A stretch of 64,000 nucleotides of DNA from positions 5,109 through 69,108 of the forward strand of contig CAADUO010000003.1 in NCBI GenBank assembly GCA_900752215.1, written 5' to 3'. Numbering within the stretch: the stretch's first letter is position 1; the number at the start of each line of letters is the position of its first letter. This DNA is from an uncultured Collinsella sp. Its GTDB lineage: Bacteria; Actinomycetota; Coriobacteriia; Coriobacteriales; Coriobacteriaceae. Shown here in pieces: positions 50,993-60,134 of this stretch. The position numbers and the translations under genes are program-made. Under the pieces are notes generated by a model, which did no database searches, had not been told where the DNA came from, and was given only the letters and a program-made list of their open reading frames with translations.

Positions 50993-53305
50993 CTACGCCG
51001 ACGCGCTGTCGCGAGCCGCCTGGCATGTAGGAGTCTGACGCAGCGTAAGCGGCTTGTCCCCCGCCTCGGCCGACGTGGTCAGCGTATACGTGATCGTCGT
51101 CGTCTCGCCAGCATGCAGGTCAACGGTGCCCGAATAGAAGGGGATTCCATGCCACGTAGCGGCGCCAAGACCAAACTGGGTGCCCTCGACGGTCAGATCA
51201 GTAATGTTGCCGCCCGTCGGGGCAAACAACGAGACATTCAGACGCTCGTCGTCACGCGCGGCATCGGGTGCGCTCGCCGCAACGTAGTCGGGCAGCTTGC
51301 CAGCCTCCTCCTGCGTCATGATGTTCGTCAGGGTAACGGTGATGCGATAGGAGCACGTGCCGTCACCGTTCTTCACGCCCTGACCAATCTGCGTATCGGC
51401 GTTCAGGTACCAGTCGAGCTTGGAGAAGCTCAGGTTGTTAAAGTAAACGCCGGCAACAGGATCGGCGCTCGGGTCATCCGGATCGGGCAGCGAAGCGTCA
51501 ATGCCCGTCTCTTTGATGGCATTCTGCTCATCATCGTTTCTCATCCACGCGATCAGGCGGCCCTCTTCGGCACCGCGCTCAACGGCGCTGACAAGCTTCG
51601 TAACATCGACATCGCCGATACCGCCAAGGATCTTGTCGAAGGCAGCGCTGGCGACGGATGCAAAGATGCCGTCCGACTCCTCGACCGGATAGTTCCAGTA
51701 CACATCGTGCATGAGGACCTTTGCGGCGTTGGTGCCGTCGACAACCGTTCCGTCGGGCAGCGAGACATTACCGACCAGGCCCAGCAGATACTGCAGGAAC
51801 ACCGGGTCGATACCGATGACGCCATCAACGTCCTGTCCATACTGGGACTTCCACAGCGCGGCGACACGCTGCGAGTTGCGGGGCCAATCAGGCGAATAGG
51901 TATTGCCCGAGTTGTACAGGTTACTGTGGTTGCCGAACAGCGCCTCATCCTCTTCGTCGACGCTCTCGACTGCCTCATCCTCGCTGAGTCCAATGCGGGG
52001 AACAAACTCGCCAATCGACATCTGGCCGTCAGTGACCGAAATCAGGCCCTGCGAACCGCCAAAGCCGCCGCAAGCACGAATCTCGACGTTGTTCATGGCG
52101 TACATAAGGTAGTTGCGCGTCTGGCCGTTGGCGCCGAGCATCTGGGGAAGGACGGGGGCGACCTTCTCCGCCGCGTCAACCGCGCCGTTGAGGGTGGCAA
52201 AGCCGTCCTTGGCCTTATCGACCAGCTCGGTCACCTGGGAAATATGAGTATCGCCAATGCCCTGGACCTTCTCGTTGGCGCTCTTGAACACCTTCGAGCT
52301 GCTGGAAAGCGAATCGGCGACCGCCTGCAGCGCGGACACGTTAATCATGCCGTCCTGGAACAGCTTGCCGGGCGTAGCCTGCGAAAGGTTATCGGCCATG
52401 GGAACCAGCGCATTGCTCGAGACATCGGACAGGGCGTCAATCATGGTGCGGGCCGCATTGATATCGCTGCCATACACCGGGATAAACGAAGCCGCCGCCC
52501 ACAGCGGGCTCGAGGTCTCCGCCTTCATGCTGTTGCAGAGCTCATCGATCTTCTTCGCGTCGTCAGGCAGCGTCGAAAAATCGCCCGACGTGACCTTGTC
52601 CTTAAGGCCACCGACGATCTCGACAGCCTCCTTCGCTTCACTCTTTACGGTCTTTGTCGAGTTAAGCAGCATAAAGCCGCTTGCGCCAAGCGCAACGAGA
52701 AGCACCGCGACTACAGCGGCAATAATGGCGCCGGTGTGACGCTTTTTGCGCTCGCCCTTGCGATGGCGATGACGGACCAGACCGTCAGAGGTCGAACTCG
52801 ACGAAGCGTCGCTACCGTAGTTCAAGCCAAAATCGTAATAATCTTCCTTGGAACCCGAGCCCGCAAACTCGGCACCGCTATCATCCAGGCGGGCGAACGT
52901 GCCAGTCTCGGAGGCGCCGGTGTAAATCGTGCCAAGGTTACCCGTAAGCCCCGCGCCACCGGCAGAGGGAGTATTGTTGGCGGCCTTGCCGGCATTAACG
53001 TTGCCGGCGCCATTCGCGGCGTTGGCAGCACCTGCGTTGTTCGCGGGTACCGAAGGAGCCCCGCTCGGCTGCGACGTGGAGGTTGCACCGCCCGCAAAGA
53101 CATTCCCTCTTGCACGGCCGGTCTTTTTTGCCTTTTGAGACTGCTCGTACAGAGCGGTAAACATCGCCGTCTCGCCCGGGGACACGCGCTTACCGGAACC
53201 GCCCTGTCCAGCGCCGCCCGGCGTGCCGGCCTTACCAGCCCCGTTCGGACGCGGCGGAACTGCAGGGCGGCCGCTATCGCTACCCTTAAAGTGATTACCA
53301 GCCAT
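50993..53305 (-). CDS. DUF4012 family membrane-anchored protein
   Basis: A 770-residue protein. Residues 1-185 form a low-complexity, Gly/Ala/Asn-rich cytoplasmic region. A basic stretch (RHRHRKGERKKRH) and one transmembrane helix at about 192-214 follow, then a large exported DUF4012 domain with NYLMYAMNNVEIRACGGFGG and DVDGVIGIDPVFLQYLLGLVG. Cysteines are few. Family members are found near surface-polysaccharide genes, but their function is unknown. GAGGA lies 8 bases before the ATG at 53305. Confidence 0.85.
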   Translation of the reverse strand: MAGNHFKGSDSGRPAVPPRPNGAGKAGTPGGAGQGGSGKRVSPGETAMFTALYEQSQKAKKTGRARGNVFAGGATSTSQPSGAPSVPANNAGAANAANGAGNVNAGKAANNTPSAGGAGLTGNLGTIYTGASETGTFARLDDSGAEFAGSGSKEDYYDFGLNYGSDASSSSTSDGLVRHRHRKGERKKRHTGAIIAAVVAVLLVALGASGFMLLNSTKTVKSEAKEAVEIVGGLKDKVTSGDFSTLPDDAKKIDELCNSMKAETSSPLWAAASFIPVYGSDINAARTMIDALSDVSSNALVPMADNLSQATPGKLFQDGMINVSALQAVADSLSSSSKVFKSANEKVQGIGDTHISQVTELVDKAKDGFATLNGAVDAAEKVAPVLPQMLGANGQTRNYLMYAMNNVEIRACGGFGGSQGLISVTDGQMSIGEFVPRIGLSEDEAVESVDEEDEALFGNHSNLYNSGNTYSPDWPRNSQRVAALWKSQYGQDVDGVIGIDPVFLQYLLGLVGNVSLPDGTVVDGTNAAKVLMHDVYWNYPVEESDGIFASVASAAFDKILGGIGDVDVTKLVSAVERGAEEGRLIAWMRNDDEQNAIKETGIDASLPDPDDPSADPVAGVYFNNLSFSKLDWYLNADTQIGQGVKNGDGTCSYRITVTLTNIMTQEEAGKLPDYVAASAPDAARDDERLNVSLFAPTGGNITDLTVEGTQFGLGAATWHGIPFYSGTVDLHAGETTTITYTLTTSAEAGDKPLTLRQTPTCQAARDSASA

Positions 53306-53454
53306 AAAGAAATCCTCGCAATTGAGTCGCAATGAAAAAGTCCATAACGTTACTAGTTTATGGCATTTTGAGCATCGACAGCTAAACTCCAGACACGGAC
53401 ATCAATTGGCGAAAATGCGGCACAACACCTTTTCTGTCTTGGTGGCGGCGCCAG

Positions 53455-54477
53455 CTACACCGTGAGGAACATCATCACGATGATCATGACAAAGCCGATA
53501 AGGTCGGTCGGCAAAAACACCGTGCCCAGCATAACGGCGCTGGTGATGGTCGCCGAGACGGGCTCCACGGTTCCGATGAGACTCGCACGCACCGAGCCGA
53601 TGTCCTTAACGCCCTGCATATAGAGCATGTAAGCAAAAAACGAGCCGATAACCACGAACACCGCGAGCGCCTCGACGCCGGCAGCGTCGAGCGCCGGCAT
53701 ATGCGCCCAGGGCTGCACGAAGACACATGAGATCACGCCCGCCGTGAGCATTGCCGAGCCCGTGACGATGGGGCTGCCGTATTCGGGCAGGATCTTGGCG
53801 GGAATCACCGCCATACACGCGGCGCTGACCGCACACATAAGACCTGCTGCCAGGCCAAGCGGCGAGATATTCAGGCTGGTGGGGTCGCCGCCGGTGGCGA
53901 TTAAAAAGGTTCCACCCAGAGCCAGGCCAATGCCGATGACTTCGCGAGTACGCGGCATGCGGCGATCGATCGCGCAGGTGTAGCCCATGATGATAACGAG
54001 CTGCAGGCACTGGAGCACCGTCGCGGTTCCGGCGTTCGTCAGGCGCACGGCCGAAAGATAGCAAAACTGGTTGAACAGCAGGCCAAAGGCGGTAAAGAGC
54101 AGCAGCTGCTTGCGATCAGCGGGTGTGGTCCAGAGCTTAATCAGGCGCTCGCGGTCGCGCGTAACAACCACGGCCATAAAGAGTAGACCGGCGAGAATCT
54201 GACGCACGCTCATAAGCCACAAGGTATCGACGTGGTAGGTATCGAACAGAAAGCTCGCGCTGGTGCCCGAGAAGCCCCAAAACGAACCGCCCACCAGCGT
54301 AGCCAAGACGCCCGTGATCATCTTGCGCGTCGAAGCGCTGTTCAGGCGCTCACGCCAGGCGCGGCGGGTGCTACGGCTGAGCTCGTCGGTGCCCTCGGGC
54401 ACATCAATGTTCGATATATCGGTCATCGGCACCGAAGCCTCTGCACCTTCGACCTGCTCGACACACTCTTTGCTCAT
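53455..54477 (-). CDS. EamA-family (DMT) membrane transporter
   Basis: A 340-residue drug/metabolite-superfamily permease. After a 50-residue hydrophilic N-terminus, about ten hydrophobic segments form two EamA repeats (first around GVLATLVGGSFWGFSGTSASF, second around SPLGLAAGLMCAVSAACMAV). The substrate is unknown. The ATG at 54477 follows GGGGGAG; a frame reaching 54714 crosses its promoter region and lacks a start site. Monocistronic. Confidence 0.88.
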   Translation of the reverse strand: MSKECVEQVEGAEASVPMTDISNIDVPEGTDELSRSTRRAWRERLNSASTRKMITGVLATLVGGSFWGFSGTSASFLFDTYHVDTLWLMSVRQILAGLLFMAVVVTRDRERLIKLWTTPADRKQLLLFTAFGLLFNQFCYLSAVRLTNAGTATVLQCLQLVIIMGYTCAIDRRMPRTREVIGIGLALGGTFLIATGGDPTSLNISPLGLAAGLMCAVSAACMAVIPAKILPEYGSPIVTGSAMLTAGVISCVFVQPWAHMPALDAAGVEALAVFVVIGSFFAYMLYMQGVKDIGSVRASLIGTVEPVSATITSAVMLGTVFLPTDLIGFVMIIVMMFLTV

Positions 54478-54707
54478 TCCACTCCCCCGAAACAGTCTGG
54501 AAGCAATTCGGCTTACCTTACCACGGCGAAGGCACCAGCTTGAGGCTTGTCCGCTTATCGGTAGGACAATTCCGAAGGCGTCTTTCCATAGCTCGATACC
54601 GCAATGGCCTTGCATTATGCGACAGCCAAATCGCGGCAGCAGGCTCTTTTGAGATGGATATGACAAAGCCCCGAATTCCACAATGTAAGCGATTTTTAAA
54701 AATGTTC
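54478..54707. other. Intergenic region with no recognised gene
   Basis: The spacer between the EamA permease and tRNA-Val should hold the permease promoter. It becomes AT-rich toward the tRNA promoter. No hairpin or reading frame is convincing. Confidence 0.4.
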
Positions 54708-54736
54708 TTGCCACCGAGTTCAGGCTCCGTTATATT
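54708..54736 (+). promoter_or_regulatory. tRNA-Val promoter
   Basis: TTGCCA (54708-54713) and TATATT (54731-54736) are separated by exactly 17 bases, placing the start about 22 bases before the tRNA. Confidence 0.8.
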
Positions 54737-54765
54737 ATCCCTTGCGCGCTTGCGCACCCTTGATC

Positions 54766-54840
54766 GGGCGTTTAGCTCAGGGGGAGAGCGCTTCCCTGAC
54801 ACGGAAGAGGTCAGAAGTTCAAATCTTCTAACGCCCACCA
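54766..54840 (+). tRNA. tRNA-Val (GAC)
   Basis: A 75-nt tRNA. Acceptor stem GGGCGTT/AACGCCC, anticodon arm TTCCC-TGACACG-GGAAG (anticodon GAC), T-loop TTCAAAT, and encoded CCA. Confidence 0.95.
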
Positions 54841-54848
54841 AATGTTCG

Positions 54849-54886
54849 CAGCTCAGAGGCTATGCCCTCTGGGCTGTTTTGTTTTA
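54849..54886 (+). terminator. tRNA-Val terminator
   Basis: CAGCTCAGAGG CTATG CCCTCTGGGCTG is followed by TTTTGTTTT, 8 bases after the tRNA. Confidence 0.8.
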
Positions 54887-55134
54887 TGTCGCCAAATCCG
54901 CTGGCAACTCCAACCGCCCAAACAACCACCCCGCCCATGCGCAAAACCGCGTCAGCGACCCAAGCGCCTATCCCGGCTGACCCCGCAGTCAATCAAAACC
55001 GCCCCAATAGCCACCGAGGCCGAGACCAACGCGTCTCGAACCCATCTGAGCCGCAGCTTCTCGGCAAAACGCCACAACGTCCACACCCTGCGGTATCCTT
55101 GAGCCACTTGCACCTGCAGCACCAAGGAGCCGCC

Positions 55135-55821
55135 ATGCGCACCGAGCTCGATGTCCCCTTTTCGCACAAAGAAGAAGCCAAGGCGCTGGGCGCCAAATGG
55201 GACCGGACCAAGAAGATCTGGTATGTACCCAGCGGCGTCAACCCCGAGCCCTTTGCCGAGTGGCTGCCCGGTGTTGACCGATCCGACCCCTCAGCGCCGT
55301 ATATATATCTAGTACTGGGCAAGCGCAAGTGCTGGAAGTGTCACAAAGAGACCTCGGTCGCGGCCTTCGGCATTCCCTATCGAACCGATAACGACGAGAA
55401 CATCGCCATCGCGCACGCGCCCAACGAAGCCGGGCACATTGCCATCGACACGGCCAACGCCAACGCACTCGCCATCGTGCCCGCTCTTGGCTGCGTGCCG
55501 GGCGAGATCCGCGACTACCTTCATAAGCGCTGCGGCTACAAGCCCGTAGGCGCGCGAGCCTCCAAAGCCCCATCGCTCGGCAACACGTGCACCAGTTGCG
55601 ACGCGCTGCAAGGCAGCCGCTATCTGTTCGAGGAGCCCTCGTCCCCGTTTGCCCTCACTGCCATCAACAAGCTGCCGGCACTGGAGTTTGTGCGCGTCGA
55701 AGTTGCCGGCGTCTTTGACGTCCCGGCCACGCGCACCGACTTTGACCAGGCGCTCTTTACCTGGGCACGCGACCATCACGCCGAGTTCCACAGGCAACTC
55801 GGTGAGGGGGTTTATTTGTAG
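55135..55821 (+). CDS. DUF5710-domain protein with zinc-ribbon-like cysteines
   Basis: A 228-residue protein. The first 45 residues are a DUF5710 domain (VPFSHKEEAKALGAKWDRTKKIWYV; read in parts). It then has CWKCHKE and, near residue 160, CTSCDAL, possibly one split zinc site. The middle region is Ala/Asn-rich and lacks known motifs. DUF5710 occurs on DNA-processing and plasmid primase-like proteins; here it stands alone. AAGGAG lies before the ATG at 55135; longer frames upstream overlap the tRNA terminator. Confidence 0.75.
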   Translation: MRTELDVPFSHKEEAKALGAKWDRTKKIWYVPSGVNPEPFAEWLPGVDRSDPSAPYIYLVLGKRKCWKCHKETSVAAFGIPYRTDNDENIAIAHAPNEAGHIAIDTANANALAIVPALGCVPGEIRDYLHKRCGYKPVGARASKAPSLGNTCTSCDALQGSRYLFEEPSSPFALTAINKLPALEFVRVEVAGVFDVPATRTDFDQALFTWARDHHAEFHRQLGEGVYL

Positions 55822-55859
55822 GGACGGAGATGCCTTCACAGCCAGCTCCTCCGCATCAC

Positions 55860-56144
55860 CTATCCCTCGTCGCCGGCGTCATACACGATATCGAGGCCAC
55901 AAACAGGGCATTTCTCCGGATACACCGGCATATGAACGCCTGTCTGTTTTCTCACTTCGTCGCTGAGTCTGTCACGCGCATCGATGAACCGAATGTCGAG
56001 ACACGGTATTTGCGAGCCGCAGCAAGGGCAGGTGACGACAAACGACCCGCAATCAACCTCTACGCTCGGAAACATATTGTTGTCTATAAGGGCACACGGC
56101 AGTTTTCCGTACTTCCCCATCGCAATATCGCCTCGCCAGCTCAT
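55860..56144 (-). CDS. Small protein with two CxxC motifs
   Basis: A 94-residue protein. CPCC (near residue 40) and CPVC (near residue 83) flank a conserved-looking central helix, consistent with one zinc ribbon. Other parts match nothing I know. AGGGGAG precedes the ATG at 56144. It converges with the DUF5710 gene, 38 bases apart, and both carry paired cysteines. Confidence 0.6.
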   Translation of the reverse strand: MSWRGDIAMGKYGKLPCALIDNNMFPSVEVDCGSFVVTCPCCGSQIPCLDIRFIDARDRLSDEVRKQTGVHMPVYPEKCPVCGLDIVYDAGDEG

Positions 56145-56266
56145 ACACGCTCCCCTCTCGCTATACAAAACAGGAAGAGCATGTACCGGCAGGCGTGCGC
56201 GAGATTGCATCGCCACGCGATCCGATCAAACAACACGATCGTCAAAGAATGCCAAAGCCAAATACG

Positions 56267-57349
56267 CTAATACGGCAGAAGCCCCGCCTTTTCACGCTTC
56301 TTTTCCGAGCGATCGAACTCAATGCGATGGGCCTCAAGAAACACCGTATTGGGTCGCCACTGACGCTCATTCGGCTGCCTTAGCGTCGCACCCGCAAAGG
56401 AAACGTAGTCGGTCTTATCCAGCAGGTACGATCCGCACAGCCGATATTCGCCGCAAACAGGCTCAAACGAAATCAGGTGAGCATCAAATAGGGAATGAAG
56501 ATCGCGCCGAAGCAGAATGCCGTTGCTGGCAACCTGCGATTTGGGTCCCGAGTAATTCTCGATATGTGCAGCCTCCAGAGCTTCGCTGACGCCGCAGTCC
56601 GACACCGCGCAACGGCCATCATAGGCGGCAACGAGCTGCTTGCGGAACCATTGCTGCCCCAATCGCTCGCGCCTTAACGCATAGCGGACCTTTTCGTCGT
56701 CGGTCGTACCCTGTCCGGCAAACTCAATATCGACGGGCATGTGCTTCAGATAACTCATGTCGGGCGCAAAACGAGGGTCCGGTCCGCCTTTATGAACAGG
56801 ACCGTGCAGAACAAACCATCCGTTTTCGGGCTCGAACCGCTCAACAAACGCAAGGCCGAGCACCTTGTAGCCCACCTCGGTTGCAAATATGACTCCGACT
56901 GGAACGCCACATTCCATGCAGTTAAGCATTTTACGGTTGTAATTCTGGTCTCGAAAACCAACGGTACCCGGCGCTTGAACCGAGTACTTAATGACCCACG
57001 TACCATCGTCCAAATAGAGCGGAGGCACATCGGTGTAGAAGCTCTTTTTAGAGTTATGGACCGAAAGCGCAAAGATCTTATTGGGATCTTGCTTCACCCG
57101 ATCCTGGCCCGGCCAGAAGATCCCTGAATCCCGCGTTACGGGAAAGAAGTCCGAGCCAATTCTCAAACGATACTGATACTGAGGGCTATCTTCCTTGGTG
57201 TGGTGCGGAAGGCTGGTCCAAACGCCGCCGCGCTGTTCCTCACCCAGAAACCACTCCCATGCCTCAACGTATTCGGAAGGCACGAGACTGCAGGCACGGT
57301 CATAGCTTGGTCCATCCATCAACGGAACAGCAAGGTCAATGTCGTTCAT
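56267..57349 (-). CDS. HNH endonuclease with an N-terminal domain of unknown type
   Basis: A 360-residue protein. The C-terminal HNH module is clear: RKQLVAAYDGRCAVSDCG, then EAAHIENYSG, SNGILLRRDLHSLFDAHL, matching the HNH_2 pattern of predicted restriction enzymes. The first 220 residues contain beta-rich blocks (WVIKYSVQAPGTVGFRDQNY, GVPVGVIFATEVGYKVLGLA) that may read modified DNA, as in SRA/PUA-like fusions; this part is inference. No methyltransferase is adjacent. The ATG at 57349 is chosen over a GTG three codons upstream. Confidence 0.78.
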   Translation of the reverse strand: MNDIDLAVPLMDGPSYDRACSLVPSEYVEAWEWFLGEEQRGGVWTSLPHHTKEDSPQYQYRLRIGSDFFPVTRDSGIFWPGQDRVKQDPNKIFALSVHNSKKSFYTDVPPLYLDDGTWVIKYSVQAPGTVGFRDQNYNRKMLNCMECGVPVGVIFATEVGYKVLGLAFVERFEPENGWFVLHGPVHKGGPDPRFAPDMSYLKHMPVDIEFAGQGTTDDEKVRYALRRERLGQQWFRKQLVAAYDGRCAVSDCGVSEALEAAHIENYSGPKSQVASNGILLRRDLHSLFDAHLISFEPVCGEYRLCGSYLLDKTDYVSFAGATLRQPNERQWRPNTVFLEAHRIEFDRSEKKREKAGLLPY

Positions 57350-57564
57350 CGCCAGCACCTACAACCATACGAACGCGAGTCATGCCCCTCAATAATATGG
57401 CCGAGAGTCAATTATTACGAGATCTCATTCCGCGATCGGCACGTCGTTGATGCTCTCGGTTTGCCGTTGGCGCGCTTGTACCCCGCTACCCCACTCCCCT
57501 GTATACTGATGTAGCACGTGTTTCATCCGAGCTTGTTGGGCCGGATTGTTCATGGGAGGGTCTT

Positions 57565-58056
57565 GTGGCTGCTTCGAATCCGCCTAAGGGAAGCGTTTCT
57601 TCTTCGTCCATCAAGCCGGTGACGCGCAAGGCCGTGCGTTGCCAGCGCGAGGTCGCTTGGCTTGTCACGCAGGCGGCGGGCAGGCTTGTGGCGAGCACGG
57701 AGGACGTCAATGCGCCTACGCCGAGCTTTGTGTTAGCGGCGGCGCTGGATTTTGTGCGCCAATTGGAGCTTGCCGAACAGGATGCCAGCGGCCACCTCGA
57801 CTACCAGAATGTTATGGCGCCCGACCTACAAACGTTCTGCCACATGGCCAAGTTGCCCGCCGCGCCCAACACGCTTTCGGACGCAGGCTACATGTTTACG
57901 CTTTCGGGCGCGGACCTTATCCGCGACATCTATGCATACTGCAGCGAGCTCGCCGAGCGCCACGTCTTTGACGCGGCTGAAGTCAAACCGGGATATGTCA
58001 TCAAGCTGGTTCTTAGGCTGTTCTTGATGGACGGGTTCGGGGCCATGCCGGCGTAA
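57565..58056 (+). CDS. Hypothetical protein, 163 aa
   Basis: A soluble protein with no motif I recognise. A Ser/Lys-rich leader precedes an all-helical-looking body (EVAWLVTQAAGRLVAS, LDFVRQLELAEQDAS, YVIKLVLRLFLMDGF). It starts at a GTG four bases after GGGAGGG. It is flanked by an HNH nuclease and an AlbA_2 regulator, both on the other strand, so it is monocistronic. Codon use is similar to the neighbours. Confidence 0.6.
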   Translation: MAASNPPKGSVSSSSIKPVTRKAVRCQREVAWLVTQAAGRLVASTEDVNAPTPSFVLAAALDFVRQLELAEQDASGHLDYQNVMAPDLQTFCHMAKLPAAPNTLSDAGYMFTLSGADLIRDIYAYCSELAERHVFDAAEVKPGYVIKLVLRLFLMDGFGAMPA

Positions 58057-58156
58057 GCCGAGTCTTTAGCATCACCGTCGACTGGGCAGCAACCGCTTTA
58101 CCTTAATGGACGCCAATCGAGAGTCGATTATTGGGTCGCCTCGTCCACTAACGCAT

Positions 58157-59623
58157 CTATCCCACGCGCTCCGACAGTCGATACTTGCGGTTGCGGCTCG
58201 TCGCCGGCGCCGTGGGCTCAAGCTCGCCTTGAGCAATGAGCGCGTTGACGCGCGACCTAACCTGGGAAATTGTGAGCCCTGTGTGCTCTGCCAGCTCGCG
58301 CGTCCCCAGCTCGCCGTAGTGTTTGAGTGCCGTCACAATTAAGCCCCCGCCATGATCGACCGGCTCGATCTTTGAACGGTAAAGTACGACCTTGAACCGA
58401 TCGAATCCCGGGCAGAACAGGGGCTCGGCCAGACCATGCGCGCGCATGGCATCGATCATCATCGGGATGCCCAAGCCATTGCCCTCAGCCGGCGAACCTA
58501 CGCCATCCGGCAGCGGGACAATCGACATGAGCTTCGCAAGCGTCGCGTTACGGCATCGGGAGCTGCCGTCAAACAAGTTCTCGCGAGTCTTTCCCCCGTA
58601 AAGGCCGCCAGGATTCGTCACCTCGACACGATCATCAAAGACGTCGACGGCAATCGATTGTCCACAGAACCGATCCCCGTATTCTCGATGGATTACGGCG
58701 TTGGCGATTGCCTCGCGCAGAACCTCCTCGGGAATCTCCAGCGAGTCGACACGCGAGACGCCTTGGACGGTCGAGGTTCGCCGCAAATTCTTGGCGACGG
58801 CTGCGACGGCATCCGAGATCATCTCGCCCAACGTTCCCTCACAGATTGTGCGGTCCATGAACCTCAGCGACCCCGCCATGCCCTTCTGAGTTCCCGCATG
58901 GACAGCCACGTCAATGAAGAGCTTGGGATAGAACTGCTGAGGGTAGGTGCCCACAACTAGGAGTCCAGCCTTGGTGACATTGCCCCGGGAATCAAGGATA
59001 TTTAGGCGCTCCAGCTTCGTTTGTTTGTCCGGCGCGCCGCGCATTGCCCGGGGCGTCAACGAGAAAGCCCGATCTATCGTACGGTCGACCAGCATCTCGT
59101 CGAGATCGTCCGCGCCCGCACCAGCCACCGCGTCGCGATCGCTCGGAGTCGCTCGACCGTATGACGCCAATGCGAGCACCTCGGTCGATGAAAGCGGCAC
59201 ATCTTTGTCATCGATGCGCTTGTAGCTGCCGCCCTGGGCGCCCCGCTCTATGACATAGCAGGGCTTGCTCGACGGATCGAGCTCCTCAATCGTAATGACG
59301 AGAACGATGACGCCCTGAAGCTCCACTCGCTCGATCGTGTATTTGGGCGGATTGGCCAGCTTTCCTCGACCGCCCGCATCGCCCATGCCTGACACAAATT
59401 GGTTGAGCACTTTCTCGGTCTCGAAGTTCTCAACCGGGACAAAACCTGCGCGCTCACTCACTCCGAGCACGATGATTCCGCCGGCAGTGTTCGCGAATGC
59501 GCTCACCGTTTCCCACACGTCGCGGGAAAGCGTCGTGGCGCTCTCCTTCACTTCGACGTTAAGATCATCCGAGCCCATACGCCTTAAAGACTCAAGCAGA
59601 CCGGTCAGCTCGTTTTCGTTCAT
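58157..59623 (-). CDS. AlbA_2/HATPase-4 putative transcriptional regulator
   Basis: A 488-residue protein of the Schlafen-like AlbA_2 class. The N-terminal AlbA_2 domain (VEVKESATTLSRDVWETVSA, FANTAGGIIVLGVSE) is followed by a GHKL-type ATPase fold (LREAIANAVIHREYG, DVFDDRVEVTNPGGLYGGKTREN, GNGLGIPMMIDAM) and a C-terminal winged helix (LGTRELAEHTGLTISQVRSRV). Such proteins are called ATP-dependent transcriptional regulators; their targets are mostly unknown. The ATG at 59623 has AAAGGA 8 bases before. A repeat-rich spacer lies upstream and may be its own operator. Confidence 0.83.
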   Translation of the reverse strand: MNENELTGLLESLRRMGSDDLNVEVKESATTLSRDVWETVSAFANTAGGIIVLGVSERAGFVPVENFETEKVLNQFVSGMGDAGGRGKLANPPKYTIERVELQGVIVLVITIEELDPSSKPCYVIERGAQGGSYKRIDDKDVPLSSTEVLALASYGRATPSDRDAVAGAGADDLDEMLVDRTIDRAFSLTPRAMRGAPDKQTKLERLNILDSRGNVTKAGLLVVGTYPQQFYPKLFIDVAVHAGTQKGMAGSLRFMDRTICEGTLGEMISDAVAAVAKNLRRTSTVQGVSRVDSLEIPEEVLREAIANAVIHREYGDRFCGQSIAVDVFDDRVEVTNPGGLYGGKTRENLFDGSSRCRNATLAKLMSIVPLPDGVGSPAEGNGLGIPMMIDAMRAHGLAEPLFCPGFDRFKVVLYRSKIEPVDHGGGLIVTALKHYGELGTRELAEHTGLTISQVRSRVNALIAQGELEPTAPATSRNRKYRLSERVG

Positions 59624-59686
59624 CTGCACGTCCTTTCGCTCGGTCCTGCGGAGAATGCCGCGGATAGATTTCCCTCGTCTCTCAGT

Positions 59687-59920
59687 TATCTCTCGTAATT
59701 ATCTCTTGTCTCTCACTCATCTTTCGTCTTCGAAATCAATGAGAGATGAGAGATGGACTGTTCAACATTTGCTTCATTAAAACATCTTTTTGCAGGTAGA
59801 ACAATCAACAATCAGCTAATACCATTGCGGTTCATCTCCATACGTCACCGCTATCTCTCGTAATTATCTCTCAGTTATCTGTCATTTCTTGTATTAGAGA
59901 TGAGTGAAAGACGAGAGATA
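59687..59920. repeat. Direct and inverted repeats upstream of the AlbA_2 gene
   Basis: TATCTCTCGTAATTATCTC occurs exactly at 59687-59705 and 59852-59870. Inverted relatives with core GAGATGAG...GAGAGAT lie at 59740-59755 and 59896-59920, the latter imperfectly complementary to 59703-59728. The region is AT-rich and has no frame. Confidence 0.65.
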
Positions 59921-59933
59921 AAAGATGCCGCGC

Positions 59934-60047
59934 GTGGATATTTGGACGGTTTTTGGGCTTTTGGCGGTCGATTTCGTCCGAAAATCCACGCTCATCCGGC
60001 GGGCGTCTGAAAATCCACGCTCGTGTGTCCGAAAATCCACGCTCGTG
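59934..60047. repeat. GAAAATCCACGCTC repeat cluster
   Basis: Three direct copies (TCCGAAAATCCACGCTC at 59977; TCTGAAAATCCACGCTCGTG at 60006; TCCGAAAATCCACGCTCGTG at 60028) and one inverted, slightly diverged copy (GCGTGGATATTTGGA from 59934) lie in the 200 bases before the M16C protease gene. Spacings are 29 and 22 bases. Frames across the cluster are repeat-driven and not part of the protease. Confidence 0.75.
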
Positions 60048-60134
60048 CGGCAGATTGGTCGAGGGCCCCATATGGGTATACTCTCGAGGATTCGACTCGA
60101 TTCGCCCCCGCTGGGGCGTCAAAGGAGACTGCAT

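Noticed and set aside
59934..60047. CRISPR array
   Set aside because: Repeats are short, spacings are uneven (29 and 22 bases), one copy is inverted and no cas gene is present.
59925..60134. Upstream extension of the M16C protease
   Set aside because: The added residues come from the GAAAATCCACGCTC repeats; a strong Shine-Dalgarno sits before the ATG at 60135.
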